Shown: positions 16,681 to 25,461 of the stretch, in pieces
Numbering within the stretch: the first letter of the stretch is position 1
Layout of the letters: every line of letters starts with the position of its first letter
Assembly (NCBI GenBank): GCA_964619125.1
Contig: CAZUCA010000013.1
Span: 1 to 64,000 of the forward strand
Direction of reading: 5' to 3'
DNA: 64,000 nt
DNA from: Owenweeksia sp964619125
Lineage (GTDB): Bacteria > Bacteroidota > Bacteroidia > Flavobacteriales > Schleiferiaceae
Translations under genes and position numbers: made by a program
Notes under the pieces: model-generated
The model's database searches: none
The model's input: the letters and a program-made list of their open reading frames with translations, nothing else
What the model was told of the DNA's origin: nothing

Positions 16681-18696
16681 ATGGCACGAAATTTCAACAT
16701 CAAGGCAGAATACCATCCCACTGGTGATCAGCCGCAGGCGATCAGGCAATTGACAGAAGGCCTCAACCGGGGCGAACGCTATCAGACCCTATTGGGAGTG
16801 ACTGGTAGCGGTAAGACTTTTACCGCCGCCAATGTGATTGAAAAAATCCAGAAACCCACCCTGGTGCTAAGCCATAATAAAACCCTGGCCGCTCAGCTCT
16901 ACAGCGAATTCAAAACCTTCTTTCCGGATAACGCGGTGGAGTATTTTGTATCATATTATGATTATTACCAACCGGAAGCTTACATCCCCACCTCCGGTAC
17001 CTATATTGAAAAGGATCTCTCGATAAACGAGGAAATTGAAAAGCTGCGCCTGAGCACCACCTCCGCCCTGCTTTCGGGCCGGCGGGATGTGTTGGTGGTG
17101 GCATCAGTTTCGTGCCTCTACGGTATCGGTAACCCCAAGGAATTTGCCGAGCAGGTTTTGGAGCTGCGGACCGGACAGCTAATTGCCCGCAACAAACTGC
17201 TCCACCACCTGGTGGGAGCTCTTTACAACCGTACCACCGCTGAGTTTACCAGGGGTAGCTTCCGCGTAAAAGGCGATACAGTAGATGTTTTCCCTGGCTA
17301 CGCCGACACCGCTTTCCGCATCAGTTTTTGGGGTGATGAAATTGAAAGCATCGAACGCTTTGACCCCGCCACTGGCGACACTATCGAAAGCTTTGAGCAG
17401 ATCAGGCTTTTCCCGGCCAATATTTTTGTGACCAGTAAAAGCACTTTAAAATCTGCCATCCACCAGATCCAGGATGACATGGTCAGCCAGGTGGATTTTT
17501 TCCGTATGAATCAGCGCCCTCTCGAAGCCAAACGCCTGCAGGAGCGTACCGAGTTTGACCTGGAAATGATCAGGGAACTGGGCTACTGCTCCGGTATTGA
17601 AAACTACTCACGTTACCTGGATGGCCGGGCCCCGGGTACCCGTCCTTTCTGCCTGCTCGATTACTTCCCGGATGACTACCTGATGGTAATCGATGAAAGT
17701 CACGTAACCGTACCACAGGTGCGCGCCATGTACGGTGGTGACCGCAGCCGCAAGGAGAACCTGGTGGAATATGGATTCCGCCTCCCTGCCGCCATGGACA
17801 ACCGCCCCCTGAAGTTTGAAGAATTTGAAGCGCTGCAAAATCAGGTCATTTACGTTAGCGCCACCCCCAGTGATTACGAGCTGGAAAAATCTGAGGGAGT
17901 AGTGGTAGAACAGTTGATCCGCCCCACGGGGCTATTGGATCCCCGCATTGAGGTACGCCCGGTAGAAAACCAGGTTGACGACCTGATGGAAGAGATCAAT
18001 AAGCGCTCGGAGATTGACGAACGTGTACTGGTAACCACCCTTACCAAGCGCATGGCAGAGGAACTGACCAAGTACTTTACCCGCTACGGCATCCGTTGCC
18101 GCTACATTCACTCTGACGTGGATACCCTGGAGCGGGTGGAAATAATGCGCGACCTGCGCCTGGGAATCTTCGACGTGCTCATCGGGGTAAACCTGCTGCG
18201 TGAAGGTCTTGATTTACCGGAGGTCTCATTGGTGGCCATCCTTGATGCCGATAAGGAGGGTTTTCTGAGGGCCGAGCGCTCACTGGTGCAGACGGTGGGC
18301 CGTGCCGCCCGTAACATCAACGGCCTGGCTATAATGTATGCCGAAAAAATTACCGACAGTATGCAGCGCACAATCGACGAAACCAACCGCCGCCGCTCTA
18401 TCCAGCAGGACTACAATGAAAAGCATGGCTTAAAACCGACCGCGTTGAAAAAGTCGACCGATAGTATACTGGTGGGCAGTGGCAATAAGGCGAGTTATAC
18501 CCAGGGCATTAATCCAACCAAAGCAGCCGAGGAACAGCCAGTTTATCAAACTCCGGAACAACTTAAAAAGGCACTGGAAGCCACTCGTAAAAAGATGGAA
18601 AATGCTGCCAAGGCCCTTGACTTTATTGAAGCGGCACGCCTGCGCGATGAGTTAGCCGAGTTGGAAGATCGCCTCGCAAAGGAAAAAAGCCGTTAA
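16681..18696 (+). CDS. uvrB: Excinuclease ABC subunit B
   Basis: UvrB verifies DNA damage and recruits UvrC in nucleotide excision repair. The 671-residue protein begins MARNFNIKAEYHPTGDQPQ. Walker A GVTGSGKT is at residues 39-46. The damage-probing beta-hairpin region with YVSYYDYYQPEAYIP follows near 95. The helicase motif with DESH is present, then motifs V and VI (VLIGVNLLREGLDLPE, QTVGRAARN), and a C-terminal UVR domain of charged helices (about 630-670). A GTG nine codons upstream is rejected as start because the promoter box lies between it and this ATG. The gene is probably monocistronic. Confidence 0.97.
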   Translation: MARNFNIKAEYHPTGDQPQAIRQLTEGLNRGERYQTLLGVTGSGKTFTAANVIEKIQKPTLVLSHNKTLAAQLYSEFKTFFPDNAVEYFVSYYDYYQPEAYIPTSGTYIEKDLSINEEIEKLRLSTTSALLSGRRDVLVVASVSCLYGIGNPKEFAEQVLELRTGQLIARNKLLHHLVGALYNRTTAEFTRGSFRVKGDTVDVFPGYADTAFRISFWGDEIESIERFDPATGDTIESFEQIRLFPANIFVTSKSTLKSAIHQIQDDMVSQVDFFRMNQRPLEAKRLQERTEFDLEMIRELGYCSGIENYSRYLDGRAPGTRPFCLLDYFPDDYLMVIDESHVTVPQVRAMYGGDRSRKENLVEYGFRLPAAMDNRPLKFEEFEALQNQVIYVSATPSDYELEKSEGVVVEQLIRPTGLLDPRIEVRPVENQVDDLMEEINKRSEIDERVLVTTLTKRMAEELTKYFTRYGIRCRYIHSDVDTLERVEIMRDLRLGIFDVLIGVNLLREGLDLPEVSLVAILDADKEGFLRAERSLVQTVGRAARNINGLAIMYAEKITDSMQRTIDETNRRRSIQQDYNEKHGLKPTALKKSTDSILVGSGNKASYTQGINPTKAAEEQPVYQTPEQLKKALEATRKKMENAAKALDFIEAARLRDELAELEDRLAKEKSR

Positions 18697-18709
18697 AGTG
18701 CCCGTTATC

Positions 18710-18758
18710 TTAAACCTTGACTTGTCTTTTGAGTCTTAGAACTTATACCCTGAACTCC
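18710..18758. repeat. Degenerate 7-nt-period sequence before the TonB receptor gene
   Basis: Seven units can be aligned in steps of seven: TTAAACC, TTGACTT, GTCTTTT, GAGTCTT, AGAACTT, ATACCCT, GAACTCC. They are degenerate but resemble the TGAACCT units at 6929-6977. The array fills the gap between uvrB and the next ATG. Confidence 0.4.
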
Positions 18759-18761
18759 CTT

Positions 18762-21170
18762 ATGAAATACATCTTACTGACCCTTAGTTTTTTCTTTTTC
18801 AACCAGCTATCTGCGCAGGTAAGCGGCACCATTACCGACAAGGATAAGGAAGCCCTGCCCGGTGCCTCGGTAGCCCTGTTTCAGGGCGGAGAGCTGGTAG
18901 CCGGCACCACCACCGACGACCGCGGTTACTTCAGCCTTCCGGCCGGTCCGGGAGACTACGTCCTGGAAGTAAGCTTTATTTCCTTCGAGAAACTAAGTCG
19001 TAAGATCAGTATTTCACCGGCCGGTGAAGCGGTAGACTTTGGCACCATTGTGATTAAAGAGGCCAGCAGTAAGCTTGACGAGGTGACGGTAGAAGCACAA
19101 GCCAGCATGATGGAGTTTCAGCAGGATAAGCGGGTTTTTAATGTTGCTAAAGACCTGAGCAGTGCCGGTTCAAACGGGTCAGAAATTCTCAATAACATTC
19201 CCAGTGTGGCAGTGGATATAGAGGGCAATGTAAGCTTACGCGGCAGTGAAAATGTGCGCATACTGGTAAACGGTAAGCCTTCCGGTCTGATCGGCAATGA
19301 CCCGGCTACTGCTTTGCGACAGCTTCAAGGGAACATGATTGAAAAAATAGAAGTCATCACCAACCCCTCTGCCCGTTATGACGCCGAAGGTGAAGCCGGC
19401 ATAATTAATATTGTGCTTAAAAAGAATGACAAAGCCGGCATAAATGGCAATTTTGAAGTTTCCGCCGGCTACCCTGATAACTATGGCATTGCTGCCGGTA
19501 TCAACTACCGCACCGGCCGCTTTAACTGGTTTGCTAATTTGAGTGGTAACTATCGCAATTCTCCGGGAGGTGGCTACAGTGAGCAGGAGAACTTTCTGCC
19601 CGACACCAGCTATACCTTTATCCGCGATCGTGATCAAACCCGTGGCGGCCTGAATGCTGCCCTGCGATTCGGTGCCGACTACAACCTTACCGAAACCCAA
19701 AGCCTTACCGCCACCTTCCTGTACCGGCCGTCCATGGATAAGAACTTTGCCCGTATCAGCTACCAGGATTACGATCAGGAGGGAACCCTGCGCAAAAGGC
19801 AGATCCGTGAAGACGATGAAAAGGAAGATGAAATCACCTATGAAGGAGACCTCCATTGGGAAAAACGCTACGAGGGCAAAGACCACAAGTGGACCGCCGA
19901 TATCAATTTTCAGGATGAGGAGGATGAGGAGAATTCCGTAATCCTGCAGCGCACGTATTTTGACAGCATTAGCAAGCTGCCAACCGCTTCGCCCAGCGAA
20001 ACCACTACTCAGTATGTTCGCAATATCGAAAACCAGCAGAACATTCTGTTCCAAAGCGATTATGTAAGGCCCTTTACGGATAAGCGTAGCTTTGAGACCG
20101 GCGCCCGGGTAACCATGCGCGATATTGTAAACGACTATAAAGTGGAAGAAGAGGATGAAGACGGCAACCTGCAGCAGCTGGACAAATTCACTGACCGCTT
20201 TCAATACCAGGAAAACATCTTTGCGGCCTACGCCATCTACAACGATGCCATTGGCGAAAAAATCACCTACCAGGCCGGTCTAAGGGCTGAATACACCGAT
20301 CTTACCACGGAAGTGAACAGCCAGGGAGACCCCAACAACCGCCGCTATGCCAACCTCTTTCCCAGCGCATTTTTCACCTACGATATCAATGAATTGGGCG
20401 ACTTCCAATTAAGCTACAGCCGCCGCATCAGCCGCCCCCGCTTTCGGCATCTGCTGCCCTTTTACAGCTTTAGTGACCCGCGCGTGTTTTACAGCGGCAA
20501 TCCCGATCTCAACCCGGAGTTTACCGACTCCTACGAATTTGGTTATGTGCGCTACTGGCCCAGTGGCTCGCTTTACAGCGGTATATACCACCGTCATCGC
20601 AGTGGGGTGGTAGAGAGAATTTACCAGGTAGATGATTTGGGCAACACCACCATTTTCCCAATCAACCTGTCTGTGGCTGATGCCTATGGTTTTGAATTTA
20701 CCCTGCAGCAAAAAGTGGCCAGTTGGCTTAACTTATCCGGTAACCTTAATCTCTACTATTCAAGTACGGTGGGCGAATACGAAGGTCAGGACCTCAGTGC
20801 CACCACCTTTGCCAGCCAGGGGCGCATGAGCAGTCGCTTTAGCTTTTGGAACAGCGATTTGCAATTGAGTTTCAACTACCGTGGCCCCCGCAATGATTCA
20901 CAGGGTCGCACCCTGGGCATTTACACCGCTGACCTGGGCTGGAGTAAGGATTTATTAAAGAACAAGGCCACTTTCACCATTTCGGTGCAGGATCTCTTTA
21001 ACGGCCGCAAACGCCGTGGTTACACCGATGGGCCAAACTTCAGCACCTATAGCGAATTCCAATGGCGTCAACGTCAGATTACCGCCACCTTTGTTTACCG
21101 CCTGAACCAGAAGAAAAAACGCGGACCAGCCGGTGGTGGCCGCGAAGACATGGGTGGAGACGAATTTTAA
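18762..21170 (+). CDS. TonB-dependent receptor / outer-membrane beta-barrel protein
   Basis: This 802-residue outer-membrane protein has a signal peptide (residues 1-19, ...FNQLSAQ), a carboxypeptidase-regulatory-like beta-sandwich (about 20-105, GTITDKDKEALPGASV...), a plug domain (about 115-215, with RGSENVRILVNGKPSGLIG and VITNPSARYDAEGEAGIINIVLKKN) and a large barrel of alternating strands to the C-terminus. Layout and motifs match the outer-membrane beta-barrel family (PF14905 type) of Bacteroidota. No neighbouring SusD or ligand-specific gene reveals the substrate; the tail is Lys/Arg/Gly-rich instead of ending in a canonical Phe. The ATG at 18762 is preferred over a TTG at 18717, which lies in repeat sequence. 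Confidence 0.88.
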   Translation: MKYILLTLSFFFFNQLSAQVSGTITDKDKEALPGASVALFQGGELVAGTTTDDRGYFSLPAGPGDYVLEVSFISFEKLSRKISISPAGEAVDFGTIVIKEASSKLDEVTVEAQASMMEFQQDKRVFNVAKDLSSAGSNGSEILNNIPSVAVDIEGNVSLRGSENVRILVNGKPSGLIGNDPATALRQLQGNMIEKIEVITNPSARYDAEGEAGIINIVLKKNDKAGINGNFEVSAGYPDNYGIAAGINYRTGRFNWFANLSGNYRNSPGGGYSEQENFLPDTSYTFIRDRDQTRGGLNAALRFGADYNLTETQSLTATFLYRPSMDKNFARISYQDYDQEGTLRKRQIREDDEKEDEITYEGDLHWEKRYEGKDHKWTADINFQDEEDEENSVILQRTYFDSISKLPTASPSETTTQYVRNIENQQNILFQSDYVRPFTDKRSFETGARVTMRDIVNDYKVEEEDEDGNLQQLDKFTDRFQYQENIFAAYAIYNDAIGEKITYQAGLRAEYTDLTTEVNSQGDPNNRRYANLFPSAFFTYDINELGDFQLSYSRRISRPRFRHLLPFYSFSDPRVFYSGNPDLNPEFTDSYEFGYVRYWPSGSLYSGIYHRHRSGVVERIYQVDDLGNTTIFPINLSVADAYGFEFTLQQKVASWLNLSGNLNLYYSSTVGEYEGQDLSATTFASQGRMSSRFSFWNSDLQLSFNYRGPRNDSQGRTLGIYTADLGWSKDLLKNKATFTISVQDLFNGRKRRGYTDGPNFSTYSEFQWRQRQITATFVYRLNQKKKRGPAGGGREDMGGDEF

Positions 21171-21226
21171 ATTAGGTAGCAGACAGTATTGAGAATTGAG
21201 CACCAGGCATTAGGTTTCAGGCCTGG
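21171..21226. repeat. Degenerate 7-nt-period sequence directly after the receptor gene
   Basis: Starting at the base after the stop codon, steps of seven give ATTAGGT, AGCAGAC, AGTATTG, AGAATTG, AGCACCA, GGCATTA, GGTTTCA, GGCCTGG. They share an A/G-G start and a weak consensus. Confidence 0.4.
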
Positions 21227-21591
21227 TACAAGCGGCACTTTCCCCTTGGCTGGCCTGCCGGGGTGAAATACCCGGCAGCTCCCCATTCCCGGAGTGGTCG
21301 GCCAATCGAATGAGCCAACGGAGTTCCTGATGATAGCAGGCCGGCAAGATTTAGTTGAAACCTCAAACTAAAAGCAATTTCACTGCGATTATCCCAGTAC
21401 CTGCCAGGGCCGCAAGGCGGTCTGATAGCATTGCCCTGTTTGTTTCACAGCGCTTCTCAGCGTTTAAAGGAGATTCACGGAAGATGTAAAGCAATAAAAC
21501 CTGAGGTGAAGGCGGTTGAGACCGGAAGGCTTGAACTATGAGGCATGCCTGACGCCTGGCAGGGAAGGCAGGCTTGGACCATTACCCTAAC
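21227..21591. other. Intergenic region between convergent genes, no gene seen
   Basis: No plausible reading frame is present. The stretch contains CCTGCCAGG/CCTGGCAGG-like words (CCTGCCAGGGCC near 21400, CCTGGCAGGGAAGGCAGG near 21555). It also contains a 15-nt word (GTAAAGCAATAAAAC, 21486-21500) repeated exactly at 6912-6926 in another intergenic region. Confidence 0.4.
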
Positions 21592-21625
21592 AAAAAAGGC
21601 CGCCCCATTTAAATGAGACGGCCTT
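21592..21625 (-). terminator. Terminator of the NrnA-GldI-isomerase operon
   Basis: On the minus strand a 13-bp stem (AAGGCCG core with further pairs across TTAA) spans 21596-21625 and is followed by six T. It lies 23 nt after the stop codon at 21649. Confidence 0.92.
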
Positions 21626-21648
21626 CGCTTTATCAGTTTAAAAGCTAA

Positions 21649-22581
21649 TTAGTGCACTTTCACCAGGGTGACATCAAAGATCAGCCAGGCATTGGGGGGT
21701 ATAACGCCACCAGCCCCGTGCTGGCCATAAGCCAAATGGGGAGGAATAAGCAGGCGTGCTTCATCACCTTCGTTAAGCAGGCCGATGCCTTCTTCCCAGC
21801 CCGGTATAACGCGGCCAGCACCAATACTAAAGCTGATAGGCTCACCGCGACGACTGCTGTCGTCAAACACAGTACCATCCATCAGCATTCCTTTGTAGTG
21901 TACGGAAACCTTTTTGCCATCCAGGGCCTGCGGACCGCCGCCGGCTTTTTTGATCAGGTATCGCAATCCGCTACCGGTAGTATCGAAGCCTTCCGATATT
22001 TGCTCTACCTGGCGTATTGCCTCCTGTTCCTTTTCACGATCGGCAGCCATCACCTGTTCAAAGGCTTCGTTAAACACTTCACGGGCATCAAACTGCTCGG
22101 CTTCTTGGCCGATACGTTCAATCCTGATTGATTTTATAGTATCTCCCTGTTTGATGCTGTCAACCACATCCTGACCGGTAACCACTTTGCCAAATACGCT
22201 GTGCTTATCATCGAGCCAGGGGGTGGCACCATGGGTAATAAAAAACTGACTGCCGTTGGTGCCAGGCCCGGCATTAGCCATTGAGAGGACACCCGGTCCG
22301 GAATGACGGAGGGAAGCATCAAACTCATCCGGGAATTTATAACCAGGACCACCGGCACCACTACCCTGGGGATCGCCCCCCTGTACCATAAAATCATTGA
22401 TTACCCGGTGAAATTTCAGGCCATCGTAGTAGGGTTCTCCCAATTCTCGGGCGTCATTGTCGATCTTACCTTCGGCCAGACCCACAAAATTGGCCACCGT
22501 CATTGGCACTTGCTGGTAGTGCAACTCAATTAAAATCTCCCCTCTGGGGGTATCTATCCGGGCATAAATTCCTTCCTGCAT
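21649..22581 (-). CDS. Cytoplasmic cyclophilin-FKBP fusion peptidyl-prolyl isomerase
   Basis: This 310-residue double isomerase has an N-terminal cyclophilin domain (about residues 5-160) with FHRVINDFMVQGGDPQGSG, GVLSMANAGPGTNGSQFFIT and SVFGKVV. A charged helical linker (about 165-200) joins it to a C-terminal FKBP domain (about 205-310) with VHYKGMLMDGTVFDDSSRRG, PISFSIGAGRVIPGWEEGI and LAYGQHGAGGVIPPNAWLIFDV. There is no signal peptide, so it should act in the cytoplasm. It lies 18 nt after the lipoprotein paralogue, from which it probably arose by duplication. It is the last gene of the operon. Confidence 0.93.
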   Translation of the reverse strand: MQEGIYARIDTPRGEILIELHYQQVPMTVANFVGLAEGKIDNDARELGEPYYDGLKFHRVINDFMVQGGDPQGSGAGGPGYKFPDEFDASLRHSGPGVLSMANAGPGTNGSQFFITHGATPWLDDKHSVFGKVVTGQDVVDSIKQGDTIKSIRIERIGQEAEQFDAREVFNEAFEQVMAADREKEQEAIRQVEQISEGFDTTGSGLRYLIKKAGGGPQALDGKKVSVHYKGMLMDGTVFDDSSRRGEPISFSIGAGRVIPGWEEGIGLLNEGDEARLLIPPHLAYGQHGAGGVIPPNAWLIFDVTLVKVH

Positions 22582-22599
22582 TCTGTTTCGTTTTTCCGA

Positions 22600-23706
22600 T
22601 TACTTAAGCGCTACCATCTCCATTTCAAAAATCAACCAGGCATTGGGTGGTATTACACCACCGGCTCCACGCTCGCCATAAGCCAAGTTGGGAGGCAGCA
22701 GGATTTTGTACTTATCGCCAACCTGCATCATGCTAAGAGCCTGCTTCCAGCCTTCAATAACGCGGGCCTGGGGTCCTACCTGCACTTCAAAAGGTGCATA
22801 GGGCTCACGGCGCTGATCGTATTTTCCGTTCTCCTGGGCCAGTTCCTTAATGCTGGTATCGAAGAGAGTACCATCCAGCAAATAGCCGGCGTAGTGCATT
22901 TTAACTGTTTGACCGGCCTCTGGTTTGGGACCATTGCCTTTTTTCAGCACTTCGTAAAACATGCCACTTTCGGTGCCCTCCATTTCTTTAGTGAGCTCAG
23001 CCACTTGCTCCTTTTGCTTAGCCATCATTTCTTCGCGGGCCTTCATTTCTTGTTCTCTCTTTTGGGCAGCGGCAGCCTCAGCATCGGCCCGGGCCTCAGT
23101 GAAACGAGCGGCGGCATCAAATTCCTTAGCTGCCTTACCCTGGCGCACAATGCTCACAGTTTCCATCACGTCTCCCTGCTCTATTTGGTTTACCACATCC
23201 ATACCCTGAACCACTTTACCAAAAACAGTATGCTTACCATCGAGCCAGGGGGTTTCCTTGTGGGTTATGAAAAACTGGCTGCCATTAGTGCCAGGACCGG
23301 CATTAGCCATGGAGAGAATACCAGCGGTATCATGGGTAAGACTGGGGTCTATCTCATCAGGAAACTTATATCCGGGGCCACCGCTGCCATTACCGGCAGG
23401 ATCACCACCCTGGATCATAAAATCCTTGATAACGCGGTGAAACTTCAAGCCGTTGTAAAAAGGCTCGCCTTCACTCTTGGCTTCATTTTCAATCTCCCCT
23501 TCGGCCAGGCCTACAAAGTTAGCAACTGTCATGGGGGTCTTCTGATAGTAAAGCTCGGCCAGGATATCGCCTTTATTGGTATTGAACAGCACGTAAATAC
23601 CGTCATCGAGTTTCACAGACTCACCGTTAACACTTACTTTTTGTTGGGAATTACAACTCATTAACACGCCTGCAAAAAGCAGAGCCGTCATCAGGAGATT
23701 CTTCAT
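22600..23706 (-). CDS. Lipoprotein cyclophilin-FKBP fusion peptidyl-prolyl isomerase
   Basis: This 368-residue paralogue of the following gene has a lipoprotein signal (residues 1-18, lipobox LMSC), placing it in the envelope. The cyclophilin domain (about 38-195) has the active-site run FHRVIKDFMIQGGDPAGNG and GILSMANAGPGTNGSQFFIT. A long Ala/Glu/Lys/Gln coiled linker (about 200-250) joins it to an FKBP domain (about 260-368) with a MHYAGYLLDGTLFDTS start and LAYGERGAGGVIPPNAWLIFEM end. The FKBP domain has an insertion after its first strand pair. It is 3 nt from the GldI-like gene. Confidence 0.93.
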   Translation of the reverse strand: MKNLLMTALLFAGVLMSCNSQQKVSVNGESVKLDDGIYVLFNTNKGDILAELYYQKTPMTVANFVGLAEGEIENEAKSEGEPFYNGLKFHRVIKDFMIQGGDPAGNGSGGPGYKFPDEIDPSLTHDTAGILSMANAGPGTNGSQFFITHKETPWLDGKHTVFGKVVQGMDVVNQIEQGDVMETVSIVRQGKAAKEFDAAARFTEARADAEAAAAQKREQEMKAREEMMAKQKEQVAELTKEMEGTESGMFYEVLKKGNGPKPEAGQTVKMHYAGYLLDGTLFDTSIKELAQENGKYDQRREPYAPFEVQVGPQARVIEGWKQALSMMQVGDKYKILLPPNLAYGERGAGGVIPPNAWLIFEMEMVALK

Positions 23707-23709
23707 TTC

Positions 23710-24276
23710 TTAAGATTTAGATTTTTGAATATTGATAATTTTCAATTCGTACACCAGTGGTGTCATGGGTGGCACCCGGTTTTGATCACCAGCCACACCA
23801 TGCGCGAGATGCGAAGGTAAAATAAAACGTCCCTTGTCCCCAAGGCGGAGTAATTTCAGTGCTTCATGCAAACCTATCACGGCATCTTCCTTATCTATCC
23901 GAAGGCGGCGGGTACCGCTTTCATCAGAAGAATAAAGGAGGGTTCCGTTCATTAGGTATATCTCGTACTCAAACTCTACCAGGTCTTCGGAGTAAATCGA
24001 ATCAGGGGTATCACCCACTTGCAGAATCTGGTAGTAAAGCCCGGTGCCGGAGCGCCGCATGTCCAGCTGCCGGTCATCGATATAGGCTTCGATGCTTTCG
24101 CGTTCCTGTTCCAGAAAAGAACGACTGTCATCAATTTTCTCCTGCGGCGAGCGTTGCCGCTGCGGCTGCGTTGAATTGTGACCAGAGCCACATTCACAAC
24201 TGATGACCAGTATAGCCAATAATATCAGGTAGCTACTTAATTTCAAAAACTTAGAGACTTGGCAAAGCTTCTTCAT
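23710..24276 (-). CDS. FKBP-type lipoprotein, GldI-like
   Basis: This 188-residue lipoprotein has a signal of about 27 residues ending in the lipobox VISC, a polar linker rich in Gln/Arg/Ser/Pro, and a single FKBP-like domain (about 85-185) ending with a VPPMTPLVYELKIINI strand. The aromatic active-site residues of true FKBPs are partly missing, as in GldI, a gliding-motility and type IX secretion lipoprotein. The GldI assignment is by resemblance in size, lipobox and weak FKBP match, not proof. The ATG at 24276 overlaps the end of the upstream DHH gene by 26 nt; an upstream extension would have no signal peptide. Confidence 0.68.
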   Translation of the reverse strand: MKKLCQVSKFLKLSSYLILLAILVISCECGSGHNSTQPQRQRSPQEKIDDSRSFLEQERESIEAYIDDRQLDMRRSGTGLYYQILQVGDTPDSIYSEDLVEFEYEIYLMNGTLLYSSDESGTRRLRIDKEDAVIGLHEALKLLRLGDKGRFILPSHLAHGVAGDQNRVPPMTPLVYELKIINIQKSKS

Positions 24277-25270
24277 AAGAAGGCAGCGCGTTTTTAATTT
24301 TTTCAATTGTTTCCTCAAGGCTGGCATCAACCGCTCCGCCGGCGGCATTGAGATGACCCCCGCCATTAAAGTGCTTGCGCGCAAAGGCATTTACATCAAA
24401 GTTGCTCTTGCTGCGAAAGGAAATTTTAACCAATTCCCCCTTGGGGTAAGCGAATGCACTAAACTCCACCCCTTCAAGAGAGAGGCCATAATTTACAAAG
24501 CCCTCGGTATCGCCTTTTTTATAATCAAACTCCTTCAGATCCTCCTCACTCAGGCTAATGATGGCGGTGGCGTATTGCGGCAATACCTCCATGCGTTGTA
24601 AAGCGCGGCTCAATAATTTAAGCCGGTTGCGGGAGTTGGTATCATATATACGGGAGGCTACCTCCTGGCTTTTAACGCCCAGTTTCAAGAGCTCGCCCGC
24701 CACCCGGTGGGTTTCGGGGGTGGTACTGCTAAAGCGAAAATTACCGGTATCAGTCATAATACCGGCATAGATGGCCTGGGCAAAATCGCTATCGAAATAC
24801 TGCTGCCAATTGAGCTTTTCGGCCAGGTGAAATATCATCTCGCAGGTGGATGACATAGCCGGGTCAGAAACCAGTATATCGGGAAAGTCATCGGGCTGTT
24901 GGTGGTGATCTACCACTACCTTGGTAGCCTTATTACTGCTGAGTAAGGGTTGCAGGTCGCCACTGCGCTTTAAGGAGTTGTAATCGAGGTGAAAAATAAG
25001 CTCGGCAGCGGCGATAAGTTCCCTGGCCTTTTCTGCTTCGGTACCATATTCCACCACGGCATCAGCCCCGCTAATCCAATTGAGAAAATGAGGGTATGCA
25101 TTAGGGACTACCACATGGACCTCCTTAGCGAGTTTTTTCAGGATCAGGGCCAGGCCAAGGGCACTGCCCATGGCGTCGCCATCGGGATTTACATGGTTGG
25201 TTATTACCACCTTGCTGTTCTCCTGCACCGCCGTGCGAATGTGCTCTACTGTTGCCTCACTTATGTTCAT
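24251..25270 (-). CDS. DHH family phosphoesterase (NrnA-type oligoribonuclease/pAp phosphatase)
   Basis: This 339-residue cytoplasmic phosphoesterase probably degrades nanoRNA and 3'-phosphoadenosine 5'-phosphate. Motifs: NHVNPDGDAMGSALGLA near residue 28, the metal-binding FHLDYNSLKRSG, the DHH signature VVVDHHQQPDD, MTDTGNFRFSSTTP, and the DHHA1 glycine motif GGGHLNAAGG near the C-terminus. The ATG at 25270 is preceded by a promoter box just 5 nt away. An upstream in-frame extension would pass through that box and is rejected. It is the first gene of the four-gene operon. Confidence 0.9.
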   Translation of the reverse strand: MNISEATVEHIRTAVQENSKVVITNHVNPDGDAMGSALGLALILKKLAKEVHVVVPNAYPHFLNWISGADAVVEYGTEAEKARELIAAAELIFHLDYNSLKRSGDLQPLLSSNKATKVVVDHHQQPDDFPDILVSDPAMSSTCEMIFHLAEKLNWQQYFDSDFAQAIYAGIMTDTGNFRFSSTTPETHRVAGELLKLGVKSQEVASRIYDTNSRNRLKLLSRALQRMEVLPQYATAIISLSEEDLKEFDYKKGDTEGFVNYGLSLEGVEFSAFAYPKGELVKISFRSKSNFDVNAFARKHFNGGGHLNAAGGAVDASLEETIEKIKNALPSYEEALPSL

Positions 25271-25275
25271 TCCCG

Positions 25276-25283
25276 CAAATATA
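25276..25283 (-). promoter_or_regulatory. -7 promoter box of the NrnA-GldI-isomerase operon
   Basis: The minus strand reads TATATTTG, ending 5 nt (CGGGA) before the ATG at 25270, so the mRNA is likely leaderless. Confidence 0.6.
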
Positions 25284-25414
25284 TTGGAATTGCCTCCCCC
25301 ATCCACACAGAGGCAAAATATACTGTAAGAAATTACATACAACCCTAACTAAAATACTGAGTATTACCATTTACCGCTTATCGAAAAACTGTTTTAAAAA
25401 ATGATATAGAAATT

Positions 25415-25422
25415 TATATTTG
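25415..25422 (+). promoter_or_regulatory. -7 promoter box for the SIMPL gene
   Basis: TATATTTG matches TAnnTTTG and ends 39 nt before the ATG at 25462. Confidence 0.55.
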
Positions 25423-25461
25423 CTACCACACGTTTACACAACACAACTTAACAACCTACAA

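Noticed and set aside
19236..20204. 322-codon open frame antisense to the TonB-dependent receptor
   Set aside because: Low-complexity hydrophobic/Val-Ile composition typical of the reverse of a beta-barrel gene; no promoter and no family.
22894..23664. 256-codon open frame antisense to the lipoprotein isomerase
   Set aside because: Shadow of a real gene with strong domain matches on the other strand.
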